From positions 62,001-126,000 of the forward strand of contig NZ_BCTM01000004.1 of NCBI RefSeq assembly GCF_001571285.1: 64,000 bases of DNA, read 5' to 3'. The position numbers and the translations under genes are program-made. The notes under the pieces are model-generated. The model had not been told where the DNA came from, ran no database searches, and worked only from the letters and a program-made list of their open reading frames with translations. The DNA is from Kluyvera cryocrescens NBRC 102467. GTDB lineage: Bacteria; Pseudomonadota; Gammaproteobacteria; Enterobacterales; Enterobacteriaceae. Positions within the stretch are counted from its first letter, which is position 1. Each line of letters opens with the position of its first letter. Below, in pieces: positions 48,567 through 57,704 of the stretch.

Positions 48567-50108
48567 TTAGGCCGTCTCAGCAAGGCCGCTCAGGATCTGG
48601 TTTTTACCGCTTCGCTTGGCCTGATAAAGTCGTTTATCCGCCAGACCCAGCGCCTCTTCCATGCTTAGACTGCCTTTGGCACTGACGCCGCCGCTAAACG
48701 TAACATGCAGTTTCGCTTCACGGAACCGGCGCTGGGCGCAGGTTTCACGCCATCTATCGAGAAAGGCCTGCGCTTCTTCCAGATTTATCCCCTGGAACAG
48801 TACGGCAATCTCTTCGCCGCCGTAGCGATAGAGGGTGATATTTTCCATACCGCGCAGACGCAGGCCAATATCTGACACGGTCTTTAGCACCATATCGCCG
48901 GTGGCATGGCCGTAGGTGTCATTAATCGACTTGAAGTTATCGATGTCGATAAGAGCCACGCACAGATCGCTGGACTGCTGATGGAATTCAATGTCGTTAT
49001 CAAAGGCGCGGCGATTTTTGAGTTCGGTGAGTCCGTCGGTGAGGGCCTCATTTTTGCTCACTTCCTGCTGGACGGAGGTGTTATGGATCTCCTCGTAGAG
49101 CAGTTCTTCTGCCGCTTTTTGCTCGACTGAACCGCTGCGGATGCCGTTGGCGATGCGAATGTATAGGGCGTTTAAGGAAATGCGTACCATCCACCAGCAG
49201 ATAAACAACGCCAGCAGGGCGAATATCAGACAGTAGAGCACGGGGGCACAGCGGTCATACACCAGCGCGGTCAAATCAGCGTTGCGTACTTCATGTACCA
49301 ACAACCAGTCGGTATCGCCAATCGCGCTGAAGAAATACCATCGGTCGCTATCGGGCAAATAGAAATACGGTGTTGGTTTGCTGAGCCTTAACGCCACTTC
49401 AGACAGCACCAGCGGGCTGATTTTCCCTCTTTCACTGGCCACCTGCTGACCATGTCCGTCCATAATCCATTTTTGACCAGGAAGAGGCGGGCGAGCCGAG
49501 CTTAGGATCATGGAGGTCGATTCTTCATTCAGGCGTATTGCTAACACGCCAATTTTTTCTCCATCCACGCTGTTTGCCAGCGATTTTGAGATAGTCAGCG
49601 TGCTGCTGCCGTTATCAAATATGTCGCGACTGCTGGTGTAGTGCGCGCTGTCAAAGTCATCGCGGGTGGCTTCGGTGAACCAAATTTTATTGCGCGGATC
49701 GGTGTCGCTTTTTGTGCTGTTGTTGAGCATGGCGTTAGGCAGACGAATAAAGTTGCCCTGTCGGTCAGCGTAAATCAACGAACGGGCATCGGGCATGATA
49801 TTAAAGCGTTCGAATAGCCAGTGACGTAACTCATCACCCTGTTCGATTTTATCCATGCCGCTGCTGGTGACCTGTCTAATCGTTTCATCCAACATGCTCT
49901 CGTACCCGGAGAGGTATTTCGCGGTATAGGCCGCCAGATTTTGCACGTAGCGAAGGTTCTGCCGCTGGTAGCCGTTTTTAACATCGTGCCACTGAATCGC
50001 CAGCATTGAGGTACAGGCAAGCGTTAAGACAATCGCCGTGATCAGAAAACAGATATTTAACGGGCGGCGGAAGTTAAGGTTCCGAATCACAGCTTTCTCC
50101 AGAAGCAA
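48567..50108 (-). CDS. Membrane diguanylate cyclase (dCache-like sensor, GGDEF)
   Basis: A 513-residue membrane signalling enzyme. There is an N-terminal helix (about 17-38), a periplasmic sensor domain of dCache form to about 290, with SLIYADRQGNFIRLPN and SKSLANSVDGEKIGVLAIRL, a second helix (about 300-320), and a C-terminal GGDEF domain starting EALTDGLTELKNRRAFD. The catalytic motif is RYGGEEIAV, i.e. GGEEI in place of GGEEF; Gly-Gly-Glu-Glu is intact, so activity is likely. No obvious RxxD inhibitory site precedes it. It should make c-di-GMP on an unknown extracellular signal. Confidence 0.87.
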   Translation of the reverse strand: MLLEKAVIRNLNFRRPLNICFLITAIVLTLACTSMLAIQWHDVKNGYQRQNLRYVQNLAAYTAKYLSGYESMLDETIRQVTSSGMDKIEQGDELRHWLFERFNIMPDARSLIYADRQGNFIRLPNAMLNNSTKSDTDPRNKIWFTEATRDDFDSAHYTSSRDIFDNGSSTLTISKSLANSVDGEKIGVLAIRLNEESTSMILSSARPPLPGQKWIMDGHGQQVASERGKISPLVLSEVALRLSKPTPYFYLPDSDRWYFFSAIGDTDWLLVHEVRNADLTALVYDRCAPVLYCLIFALLALFICWWMVRISLNALYIRIANGIRSGSVEQKAAEELLYEEIHNTSVQQEVSKNEALTDGLTELKNRRAFDNDIEFHQQSSDLCVALIDIDNFKSINDTYGHATGDMVLKTVSDIGLRLRGMENITLYRYGGEEIAVLFQGINLEEAQAFLDRWRETCAQRRFREAKLHVTFSGGVSAKGSLSMEEALGLADKRLYQAKRSGKNQILSGLAETA

Positions 50109-50745
50109 AAATCAACAAATCCATTCGAGCAAGAACAGTTTTTCGTGTACGGGCAGCATTGAGTAACAGAGGAAATAATAATTCCTGATTTTTCCATTCT
50201 CATTATTCTGGCGTGAACCAGACTGCGGTTTATTGAAGGGAGCGCATGTTACAACCTGGAAATATCATTGTCAAAGACGATTGAAGTGATTCATATCGAT
50301 CGTTCAAACCGATCGTAAATGATATTAATGATAAACCAGGTAAGAACGATCGATAGTCAATGATTGATTGGTTAAAACGATCTTTATTGAATGAGGTGAT
50401 GACGCTTAAATCCTTTTAAAACAGTTCTTTAATAGTTGGATTGTGCTGCTTTATTCATCTTTCTATCAGTTGTCGAAAATCGGTTATAAATAAAAAATTT
50501 TCATCACTGATGGTATTTTCGAATTGTATTTAAAGTCGCCTTGTGACGGCGGAAGGTATTTGTCAAAACGGAAGTGAATATTCCGCAGGATGGGGAATAA
50601 CACCTTCCAGTAATAAGCTCGTGAAATATCGATATGCGATTGAATAAAATATATTTATAGAAGGTTGCGAATTTGCGGAAGAATACAATCAAGAAAAGCG
50701 AATTATGACGGCAATAGTGAAAGGAACAGAATATTGTCTGGAAGT
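50109..50745. other. A+T-rich intergenic region upstream of the cyclase
   Basis: About 640 bases, without a convincing gene. The part from 50295 to 50390 contains repeated GATCG-type words, described separately. The remainder is A+T-rich and may contain the cyclase promoter. Confidence 0.45.
50295..50354. repeat. Inverted repeat ATCGATCGTTC / GAACGATCGAT
   Basis: An exact 11-base inverted repeat (50295-50305 and 50344-50354). Related words CCGATCGTAA (about 50309-50318) and AACGATCTTT (about 50375-50384) lie within and after it. It is about 190-250 bases upstream of the cyclase start and may bind a regulator. Confidence 0.5.
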
Positions 50746-50771
50746 GGACCCTCCGCCGTAGCGGAAGGTCC
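50746..50771 (-). terminator. Terminal hairpin of the choline-utilisation operon
   Basis: GGACC-C-TCCGC and GCGGA-A-GGTCC pair around CGTA, just downstream of the second SMR gene. It is likely the 3' end of the long minus-strand transcript that starts at cmcA. Confidence 0.6.
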
Positions 50772-50779
50772 GTAGAGAC

Positions 50780-51109
50780 TTACATGCCGGAGAAGACGTT
50801 CATGATAATCCCGCCGCTGATAATCAGTAGCATAGCGAAGATAGCGGGCAGGTCAGGCTTTTGCTTATAGAGGATCATCGAGCAAATGGTCACCCCGACG
50901 ATACCAAAGCCACACCACAGCGAGTAGGCGACGCCCACCGGAATGGTACTCATGGCACGGGTCAGCGCGAAGTAGCACAGCGCGTAGGCGCAGACCACCA
51001 GTACCGATGGCGCCAGTTTGCTAAAACCGTTGGTCTTTTTGATCATCGACGTACCGGTGATTTCGGAACCGATAGACAGTGCCAGCCATAAAAATCCGAG
51101 ATTAAACAT
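50780..51109 (-). CDS. SMR-family transporter (small subunit of a pair)
   Basis: A 109-residue EmrE-like protein with four helices. The active Glu lies in helix 1 (SIGSEITGTSM), and helix 3 has VAYSLWCGFGIVGVT with the conserved Trp. Together with the next gene it probably forms a heterodimer, as in paired SMR systems. At the end of a GRM2 locus its substrate is plausibly choline, trimethylamine or a related quaternary amine; that is inference from place. Confidence 0.85.
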   Translation of the reverse strand: MFNLGFLWLALSIGSEITGTSMIKKTNGFSKLAPSVLVVCAYALCYFALTRAMSTIPVGVAYSLWCGFGIVGVTICSMILYKQKPDLPAIFAMLLIISGGIIMNVFSGM

Positions 51110-51126
51110 AGGTCATTCCTTTTCTA

Positions 51127-51537
51127 TTAGTTGGCAACGTTTTTATCGAGGGTAGAAACCGGCGTCGGCGGCGTCTCTTCCGCCTCTTCATGACCCATCT
51201 TCGAGAACAGGTTCATGATCACAATGCCGCTGGCGATAATCGCCATTCCGATGATGGCCGCCGTATCCGGGTGCTGGCCGTAGAACGCCATCCCGAGGGT
51301 GGATACCACCAGAATACCGGTACCGGACCACGTGGCGTAGGCCAGCCCAACCGGAATATCTTTCACCGCGCGCGACAACGAGTAATAGCACACGCAGTAC
51401 AGCACGACGATCAGCGCCAGCAGCAGGGTTTTGGTTGTCCCCTCGCTGGTATCAAACATCTTAAGCGTTGAGGTAGCTGAGGTTTCCGACACGATAACCA
51501 GCAGCATCCATAGCCAGCATTTTGTTTTCGAAGACAT
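51127..51537 (-). CDS. SMR-family transporter (large subunit of a pair)
   Basis: A 136-residue EmrE-like protein, four helices with the conserved Glu in VIVSETSATSTLK and VGLAYATWSGTGILVVS in helix 3. It is longer than usual because of a hydrophilic tail (about residues 112-136) with several Glu and Pro. Paired with the adjacent 109-residue subunit, 17 bases apart, it is the final part of the choline-utilisation operon. Confidence 0.85.
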   Translation of the reverse strand: MSSKTKCWLWMLLVIVSETSATSTLKMFDTSEGTTKTLLLALIVVLYCVCYYSLSRAVKDIPVGLAYATWSGTGILVVSTLGMAFYGQHPDTAAIIGMAIIASGIVIMNLFSKMGHEEAEETPPTPVSTLDKNVAN

Positions 51538-51557
51538 AATCTAAACTCCAGGGTTTA

Positions 51558-52241
51558 TTATCGAGGTAAGGTATTTTTTCTCTGTGCTTTTATAAAATCA
51601 GCGGCGGCATCGGTCATTACGGCATTGGGCGTCCCGGCCAACGCAGGATTATTGACGATATCTGTGACAGTCAGATAACGACGCGCCGTGGCGCTTGCGG
51701 CCGGTGTACTTTCTCCGGTAGCCAGTTTTGCCAGTAATTCGTTCATCGTACACAGGTTCACACCGCACGCCGCCAGCCGGTTGAGGGTTGCCTCAATGTG
51801 CGCAGCATAGGCGCTGTCGGCGGCCGAGCCACGCAGCTGATTGAGCTCGCTGTGAGGGTTACAGTGATAGCTCAAGGCCAGCACGGGAATCCCCGTCAGC
51901 AGCGCCTCATGCAGCCGACGCGCGGCCGGAGACGCTAACCGTCCGCTGACCACATCTGCCGCCAGCGGGTAGTCGAGAAACGGCACCAATAGCGCTTTGT
52001 ACGCCACGCCGGGCCGCGCCTGTTGCCAGGCGGCGGCGGGCAGGAACTGACCGATTTCCTGCCAGCGCTGTGCGTCATCCATCTCGCCGTCCAGCGCCAG
52101 ATGCAGCCGTTCGCCGCAGCCCGCTAGCCGCTGACGAATTTCCTCGCGATAGCCGCAGGCCGCAGTCACCAGCACCAGCACCGGCGGCTGAATGCGCTGG
52201 AGAACTTGGGCGACCAGACGATCTATCTGTTGCTCGGTCAT
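51558..52241 (-). CDS. GRM2-associated protein, possible flavoprotein
   Basis: A 227-residue protein. I cannot assign a function firmly. LVLVTAACGYREEIRQRLAG near residue 20 looks like a Rossmann/flavodoxin-like first strand and loop, and VLALSYHCNPHSELNQL may be a second. The first 18 residues (EQQIDRLVAQVLQRIQ) are an amphipathic helix like the encapsulation peptides of microcompartment cargo, so it is probably targeted to the compartment lumen. It lies between cutH and the SMR genes, in the same operon. Confidence 0.6.
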   Translation of the reverse strand: MTEQQIDRLVAQVLQRIQPPVLVLVTAACGYREEIRQRLAGCGERLHLALDGEMDDAQRWQEIGQFLPAAAWQQARPGVAYKALLVPFLDYPLAADVVSGRLASPAARRLHEALLTGIPVLALSYHCNPHSELNQLRGSAADSAYAAHIEATLNRLAACGVNLCTMNELLAKLATGESTPAASATARRYLTVTDIVNNPALAGTPNAVMTDAAADFIKAQRKNTLPR

Positions 52242-52251
52242 GACGGCCTCC

Positions 52252-52872
52252 TTAGCGAACCAGCGCTACCTGTACGCCGTTCTTCAATCCGGCGGCATTG
52301 GCTTCTTCGGTATCGATGTGGAATTCCAGCGCGAAATCATCGCGTACCCGGACCACCACCTCATCAAAGGTTAACTGACGTTCGCCATTGCTGCGCACGC
52401 TGACCTTCTGCCCGTTGCTGACGTTTAAGCGTCTGGCATCCGCTGGTGACATATGAATGTGCCGCCAGGCGCAGATAACCTGCGAGTGCAGTTCGACGTG
52501 ACCTTTCGGGCCAACCAGCAGCGCGCTTCCCGCACCGTCCAACTGGCCGGATTCGCGCACCGGGGCTTTTATGCCCAGCGCGAAACAGTCGGCGCGCGAC
52601 ACTTCCAGTTGGCTAACGGGACGCGTTGGGCCGAGCACGCGCACGTTGGTCAGCGAACCTTTCGGGCCGACGATGGTGACGCACTCTTCGGCGGCGAATT
52701 GGCCCGGTTGGCGCAGCGGCTTAAAGGGCGTCAGCGCATAGCCTTTGCCAAACAGCGCCTCAACGTCCTGCTGCGAAAGATGGACGTGGCGGTTAGAGAT
52801 CCCAACCGGGATCCCCTGCGCGGTTTCGCTCAGTCGGGCGCTGATTTTCTCCTGTAGCAGGGCGTCAATCAT
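52252..52872 (-). CDS. cutH: PduL-type phosphotransacetylase (CutH)
   Basis: A 206-residue PduL-family phosphate acyltransferase. The zinc-binding motifs are visible: GISNRHVHLSQQDVEALFG at the N-terminus and CAWRHIHMSPADA in the second repeat, with FHIDTEEANAAGL near the C-terminus. The N-terminal helix MIDALLQEKISARLSE is a likely encapsulation peptide. It converts acetyl-CoA made by CutF to acetyl phosphate, recycling CoA inside the shell. The start overlaps the end of cmcD (ATGA). Confidence 0.85.
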   Translation of the reverse strand: MIDALLQEKISARLSETAQGIPVGISNRHVHLSQQDVEALFGKGYALTPFKPLRQPGQFAAEECVTIVGPKGSLTNVRVLGPTRPVSQLEVSRADCFALGIKAPVRESGQLDGAGSALLVGPKGHVELHSQVICAWRHIHMSPADARRLNVSNGQKVSVRSNGERQLTFDEVVVRVRDDFALEFHIDTEEANAAGLKNGVQVALVR

Positions 52873-53282
52873 GCCTTTTTCCCTTTCTTATCGTTAGCGG
52901 TTGGAGCTGAAGCGGGAACGGGGGCTTTCTCCTCTGGGATGGCAACCGGAGCGGCAGGTGCTTCCTCCTCCGCTTTTGCCGCCACTGCGGCATTGGCCCG
53001 CGGCGGGTGACCTTTCAGATTGCTAAGCGCCTCGACGACGCAATTCTCCGGCCGGGCAATGACCAGCGAATGCACCTGCGTATCGCTGGCGGAAGCCACC
53101 GCAACGCCGCGTTCAATGGCGGTGTGAATCGCGCTGATCTCGCCTTCAAAACAGACGCTCACCAACCCTGAACCGACCTTACGATAGCCGATGCAGGTAA
53201 CGCCTGCGGCTTTACAGGCCGCGTCGACGGCCTGAATGGCGGCAACTAATCCTCGCGTTTCAATAACGCCTAAACTTTTCAT
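52869..53282 (-). CDS. cmcD: BMC-H shell protein with C-terminal extension (CmcD)
   Basis: A 137-residue hexameric shell protein. Residues 1-90 are a BMC domain (SLGVIETRGLVAAIQAVDAACKAAGVTCIGYRKVGSG), more diverged than CmcA to CmcC. Residues 95-137 are a low-complexity tail rich in Ala, Pro, Glu and Lys, ending in DKKGKKA. The tail may contact cargo or other shell tiles. It lies between cutD and cutH in the operon. Confidence 0.87.
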   Translation of the reverse strand: MKSLGVIETRGLVAAIQAVDAACKAAGVTCIGYRKVGSGLVSVCFEGEISAIHTAIERGVAVASASDTQVHSLVIARPENCVVEALSNLKGHPPRANAAVAAKAEEEAPAAPVAIPEEKAPVPASAPTANDKKGKKA

Positions 53283-53293
53283 TATCGGCTCCT

Positions 53294-54241
53294 TTAATGA
53301 CGCACTAAGCGAATATCAAAATCAAACTGGGCGAAAAATGTCTCCAGTTTGTCCAGCTCTTCGACGCTGTAGGTCGGATCCTTTAAGATCGGGTAGGGCA
53401 TCTCGAGGCGTTCATACTTTTTGCGCCCGAGCTGGTGGTACGGCAGCATATCGATGCGGCGAACGTTGCCGCGTTTCGCTAGCTTCTGAACATAGTCAAT
53501 CGCCCCGGTGATGGCTTCCCACGAATCGTTATAGCCGCGTACCAGCGGCATACGCACAATCACGTTAGCGCCTGAGTCCACCAGCCACTCGAGGTTGCGG
53601 CGAACGCCTTCGTTACCAATGCCGAACAGCGTTTTATGGTGGTCGCTGTCGATCTGCTTGATATCAAATAAGAAAGTATCGGTAACCGGCGCCAGCTTCT
53701 GATAGTTCGCCAGCGGGGTGGTTCCTTGGGTTTCGACGGCGGTGTTGAGCATCATCTTTTTGCATTCGCTGAACAGGGCGACGGCAAAATCGGTTTGTAG
53801 GCTCATCTCGCCGCCGCCGATGGTCACGCCGCCGCCGGAGGAGATGTAGAAATCGTAATCCTGCATGATGATGTCCATCAGCTCGCTGACGGTGACGTCT
53901 TTGCCCATAATATCCAGCGCGTTTTGGGTACAAATCTCTTCACACTTGCGGCAGCCGATGCAGTCTTTGTTGCGGTTGACGAAGTGCTTCATCTCGCCGT
54001 TTTCTTCCACGCGGTAGTGAATTCCCGCCGGACAGACGTTGACGCAATCACCGCAGTTGATGCATTTGTCCTGCGAGAACATCACCTGAAACTGGCTGCT
54101 CAGCCCTTCCGGGTTAGCGCACCACGGGCAGCGAATATTGCAGCCCTTGAAAAACACCAGCGTGCGAATGCCATCACCGTCATAGATTGAATACTTCTGA
54201 ATATTAAAAATTCGACCGGTTAATTCTTGAGTCTTGCCCAT
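53294..54241 (-). CDS. cutD: CutD, glycyl-radical activating enzyme
   Basis: A 315-residue radical SAM protein that installs the glycyl radical on CutC. The SAM-cluster motif is FKGCNIRCPWCANPEG (C-x3-C-x2-C). Two extra ferredoxin-like cluster motifs follow: CINCGDCVNVCPAG and CIGCRKCEEICTQNA, as is usual in glycyl-radical activases. The two start Met codons are adjacent; 54241 was used. It is expressed with cutC, 53 bases apart. Confidence 0.9.
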   Translation of the reverse strand: MGKTQELTGRIFNIQKYSIYDGDGIRTLVFFKGCNIRCPWCANPEGLSSQFQVMFSQDKCINCGDCVNVCPAGIHYRVEENGEMKHFVNRNKDCIGCRKCEEICTQNALDIMGKDVTVSELMDIIMQDYDFYISSGGGVTIGGGEMSLQTDFAVALFSECKKMMLNTAVETQGTTPLANYQKLAPVTDTFLFDIKQIDSDHHKTLFGIGNEGVRRNLEWLVDSGANVIVRMPLVRGYNDSWEAITGAIDYVQKLAKRGNVRRIDMLPYHQLGRKKYERLEMPYPILKDPTYSVEELDKLETFFAQFDFDIRLVRH

Positions 54242-54294
54242 CACGCTTGTCTCCTGAAAACGTCGGACATCCCTGTCCCATCGCGTTGCGTCTA

Positions 54295-57200
54295 TCAGAA
54301 CTTCTCAATCACCGTACGGCTGATGATCTCGTCCTGAACTTCTTTGCACAGTTCCACGAAGTAGGCGCTGTAGCCCGCCACGCGGACGATCAGATCGCGG
54401 TATTTTTCCGGCTCCTGCTGCGCTTTTTTCAGCACTTCGTTATCGACGTAGCTGAACTGCATCTGGCCGTTGCCGAGAATCGACGCGGTGCGCAGCAGCG
54501 TAATCAGGCCATAGCGACCTTCTGGGGTATCGAGCAAGCCCTGCAGGAACTTGAAGTTGTGCACCATGCCGATGTTCATGGTTTCGACGTTCATCTTGCT
54601 GACCGACTTGATGATTGCCGTTGGACCTTGTTTATCCGCGCCCTGAGTTGGGCTGATCCCGTCGGAGAGTGGCATCCACGCCAGACGGCCGTTTGGCGTG
54701 GCGTTGGTCAGCTCGCCGATCGGCGTGTTGTTGGAAATAGACAGGGTGCCGTGGCTCAGGGTGGAGTAGAGCATTTTGTATTTGCGGCACTCGCGCTCGG
54801 TCCACTCGGTGATATCCAGCGCATATTGGTCTACGTAGTTATCATCGTTGCCGTACTTCGGCGCGTTCAGGCAGTCGCGGCGCAGGCCTTCATAACCTTC
54901 AAAGTTGGCCAGCATCGCGTCGCGCATCTGCTCGAGGGTATATTTTTTATCCTCGTACACCAGTTTGCGAATGGCGGCGAGTGAGTCGACGTAGGTTGCA
55001 AGGCCGGAGAAGATCAGCCCCGGTCCGTGGTTGACCATCGCACCGCCGGCTGCGACATCTTTGCCTTTCTCCATGCAGCCTTCCACCAGCAGCGACATCA
55101 GCGGTTTTGGCGCCACATCGCGGTGAACGCGCTGGCTGATGACCGTACCGATCGCCGACAGGCGCACAATATGGGCAATTTGCTGTTTCACCGCCGCATC
55201 GAACTGCTCGAAGGTGTGCAGGTCGCGCAGGTCGCCGGTATCCAGCCCCTGATAGCTATCGAACAGCACCATCCGGCCGCGGTTTAGCACGAACTCGATG
55301 GCGATTGGCCACTGGGTGTAGCCGGTGGAGGTCCACTGATAGATACGGCCAGATTTCTGTGGCTCAACGCAGCCCATCAGGCAGTAGTCGCGCGCATCTT
55401 CGAAATCAAAACCTTTGCGCAGCATCATCTTGATATGCGAGTCATCGAAGTGACAGGCCGGGAAGCCCATACCCGCTTTTACCACGTCGACGATTTTTTC
55501 CATGTACTTCTGCGGCGACTGGTTGTGGATACGGCAGGCCAGCGACGGCTGGTAGACCTTCACAAAGCGCACGGCATCCATAATCAGATAGGTCAAATCG
55601 TTACAGGCATCGCCGCCGGAACGCTTTTGTCCACCTACGGTCAGGTTGATAAACGGCTGGTAGCCAGCGAAATATTTCGCCCCCAGCTCGCTGGACATCC
55701 ACATCAGTTCGGCGCATTTGATGATAAAGGCCTGCATCATCTCCAGCGCGCTGTCGTGGGTCAGGCGGCCTTCGCGGATATCGGCTTCGAACATTGGGTA
55801 GCAGTACTGGTCAACGCGACCCAGCGACAGGCCGGTCTGGTTCTCTTCAATTTCAAACAGCGATTCCACGGTCCAGATGCTTTGCAGCGCTTCCTGCAAG
55901 GTCTTCGGCGGATTGGCCGGGACGTTTTGGTTCACTTCCGCGATGGTCAGCAGTTCGGCGCGACGCTGGGCGTTTTGCTCAACGGCCGCCAGTTCACGGG
56001 CATGTGCCGCGATGCGGTGGGCGTAGTTAATCACCCCTTCACAGGTTTCAATCGCCGCTTTGTAGTAGTAAATGCGGTCGATATCTTCCGGATTTTCCAT
56101 GCTCAGATTAGCAAGGTGCGCTTCGGCATCGGCTTTGATCCCGTTCATCCCTTTGGTGAACAGCAGCACGTCGTAGCCTGGGCAGGTATCGCCGCCGCCG
56201 TTGATCTGGTGGTAGGAGAGGTCGCTGACGAAGGTTTCGCCGCTGAATGCCCACACGCCCGCTTCGCGGTACTGGGCTTCGCAAATCTCATCCAGCGAAC
56301 GGCCTTCCCAGAACGGCACGATCTCTTCGCGGATGGTTTTCTTGTCTTCTTCGCTGATTTCAAACGGATCCTGCGGACGCGTGCTCATGGTGTCGAGTTC
56401 GTCGCGTACCCAGCGCCAGGCGATATCCGGCGAGAAGGCACCGGCGCGCGGTTTACCGCACGGATGGCCGACGATCAGCTCATCGTCCTGAATCAGAATC
56501 GGCGCGGTTTCGCAGGCGTGACGGAACGCTTTGGCGCGCAGCAGAATGGTTGGCATGCCCGGGTTGGCCTTGACCACTTCGGTAAACGCCAGCGCGCGGT
56601 AAATTGACACGCTTGGGCGCACGGTCAGATAGTGGTTACGCAGGCGCTGCATGCGCGGGGTTAAGCCTTCCGCCGTGGTGGTAGCGCTGGTGGCAGCAAA
56701 CGGTGCGCTGGAAACGGCCTGTACGCCTTTGAACAGACGCACCGGCAGATGCAGGGCGCTCAGGTTTTGCTGGGCGCTGAGGAACATCGCTGACAGGGCA
56801 TTAATATTGGCTTTTTCAAGGCTTGCACCGTGCAGCAAGGCATCGAACATCGGATAGCCGTCGATGGCGCTGGCGGCGCGTACTTCGCTCAGTTCGGCCA
56901 GCTTGAACCACAGGCATTCGACGATTTCATACGCCTGGGCCTCGTTTAAGGTGCCGTTGGCGACGTCATGCTGGTAGTACGGCAGCAGCGCTTTGTCGGC
57001 GCCTTCCGGGTTGACGGCGTAGCTGCCGTTATCGAGCTGAAGCGCTAGCTGGAACAGATAAAACGCCTGGCAGGCCTCTTTAAAGCTGCGCGCCGGGTGT
57101 GCCGGAACGTGGTGCAAAATAGCCGCGCTTTCTAACAGTTCGGCTTTGCGGAACGCGTTGGTTTCGGCGGCGGCAAGCGTCTCGGCGCTGGTGGCCAGAT

Positions 57201-57681
57201 TCTGCGCCAGCGCCATCAGCGCGTCGCAGGCGTAAATGGCCGCGCGACAGCCGTTAACTTCATCCATGCCGCTGCGGCTAACCGCGCTGCCCAGGGAACG
57301 GGTTTTCTCTTCCAACTGGTGTTTAATCGCCAGCACGCCTTTTTCCACCACCAGCTTGTAGTCCGGTGAATCGATAGCGCTGTTGAGATTGAGGAACTGG
57401 AAGGCGCAAGGGCGCTGGCCCGCGCTTTCGTCGTGGAAAATCGCGCCGTGCGGTTTGCGGGTCTGGTTGCCGACAATCAGTTCATCGGCGCTGATGGTCA
57501 GGGGGAGCTGACGCATCAGTTCGTAGAAGCGGCGCGCCGGTTTGACGGCGGCCGGAATGCCGGCAATATCGCCATCCAGTGAATGCAGAACCGTTGCGTG
57601 CTCGGTGCACAGCGTGCTGGCGTGTGCCTGTAAACGATCAGCCAGCACTTTGACGCGCGGCGTTAAGCTGTAGTGTGCCAT
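54295..57681 (-). CDS. cutC: CutC, choline trimethylamine-lyase (type II, long form)
   Basis: A 1128-residue glycyl-radical enzyme splitting choline into trimethylamine and acetaldehyde. The catalytic Cys lies in [15 protein letters not shown] (followed by the conserved Glu), the radical Gly in [12 protein letters not shown] near the C-terminus, and a choline-site Asp in [10 protein letters not shown]. The first 350 or so residues are an extra domain resembling part of a glycyl-radical enzyme ([17 protein letters not shown] parallels the [16 protein letters not shown] of the real domain) with no catalytic residues. Long CutC proteins of Klebsiella have this form. The start MAHYSLTPR at 57681 was chosen; the upstream frame reaches into cutO. 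Confidence 0.92.
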   Translation of the reverse strand: MAHYSLTPRVKVLADRLQAHASTLCTEHATVLHSLDGDIAGIPAAVKPARRFYELMRQLPLTISADELIVGNQTRKPHGAIFHDESAGQRPCAFQFLNLNSAIDSPDYKLVVEKGVLAIKHQLEEKTRSLGSAVSRSGMDEVNGCRAAIYACDALMALAQNLATSAETLAAAETNAFRKAELLESAAILHHVPAHPARSFKEACQAFYLFQLALQLDNGSYAVNPEGADKALLPYYQHDVANGTLNEAQAYEIVECLWFKLAELSEVRAASAIDGYPMFDALLHGASLEKANINALSAMFLSAQQNLSALHLPVRLFKGVQAVSSAPFAATSATTTAEGLTPRMQRLRNHYLTVRPSVSIYRALAFTEVVKANPGMPTILLRAKAFRHACETAPILIQDDELIVGHPCGKPRAGAFSPDIAWRWVRDELDTMSTRPQDPFEISEEDKKTIREEIVPFWEGRSLDEICEAQYREAGVWAFSGETFVSDLSYHQINGGGDTCPGYDVLLFTKGMNGIKADAEAHLANLSMENPEDIDRIYYYKAAIETCEGVINYAHRIAAHARELAAVEQNAQRRAELLTIAEVNQNVPANPPKTLQEALQSIWTVESLFEIEENQTGLSLGRVDQYCYPMFEADIREGRLTHDSALEMMQAFIIKCAELMWMSSELGAKYFAGYQPFINLTVGGQKRSGGDACNDLTYLIMDAVRFVKVYQPSLACRIHNQSPQKYMEKIVDVVKAGMGFPACHFDDSHIKMMLRKGFDFEDARDYCLMGCVEPQKSGRIYQWTSTGYTQWPIAIEFVLNRGRMVLFDSYQGLDTGDLRDLHTFEQFDAAVKQQIAHIVRLSAIGTVISQRVHRDVAPKPLMSLLVEGCMEKGKDVAAGGAMVNHGPGLIFSGLATYVDSLAAIRKLVYEDKKYTLEQMRDAMLANFEGYEGLRRDCLNAPKYGNDDNYVDQYALDITEWTERECRKYKMLYSTLSHGTLSISNNTPIGELTNATPNGRLAWMPLSDGISPTQGADKQGPTAIIKSVSKMNVETMNIGMVHNFKFLQGLLDTPEGRYGLITLLRTASILGNGQMQFSYVDNEVLKKAQQEPEKYRDLIVRVAGYSAYFVELCKEVQDEIISRTVIEKF

Positions 57682-57704
57682 AGGTAAGGTTTCTCCAGTT
57701 CTTG

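Noticed and set aside
55435-56607. A 390-codon open frame opposite cutC
   Set aside because: It is antisense to the conserved core of CutC; its His/Phe/Val/Gln-rich composition is typical of a shadow frame.
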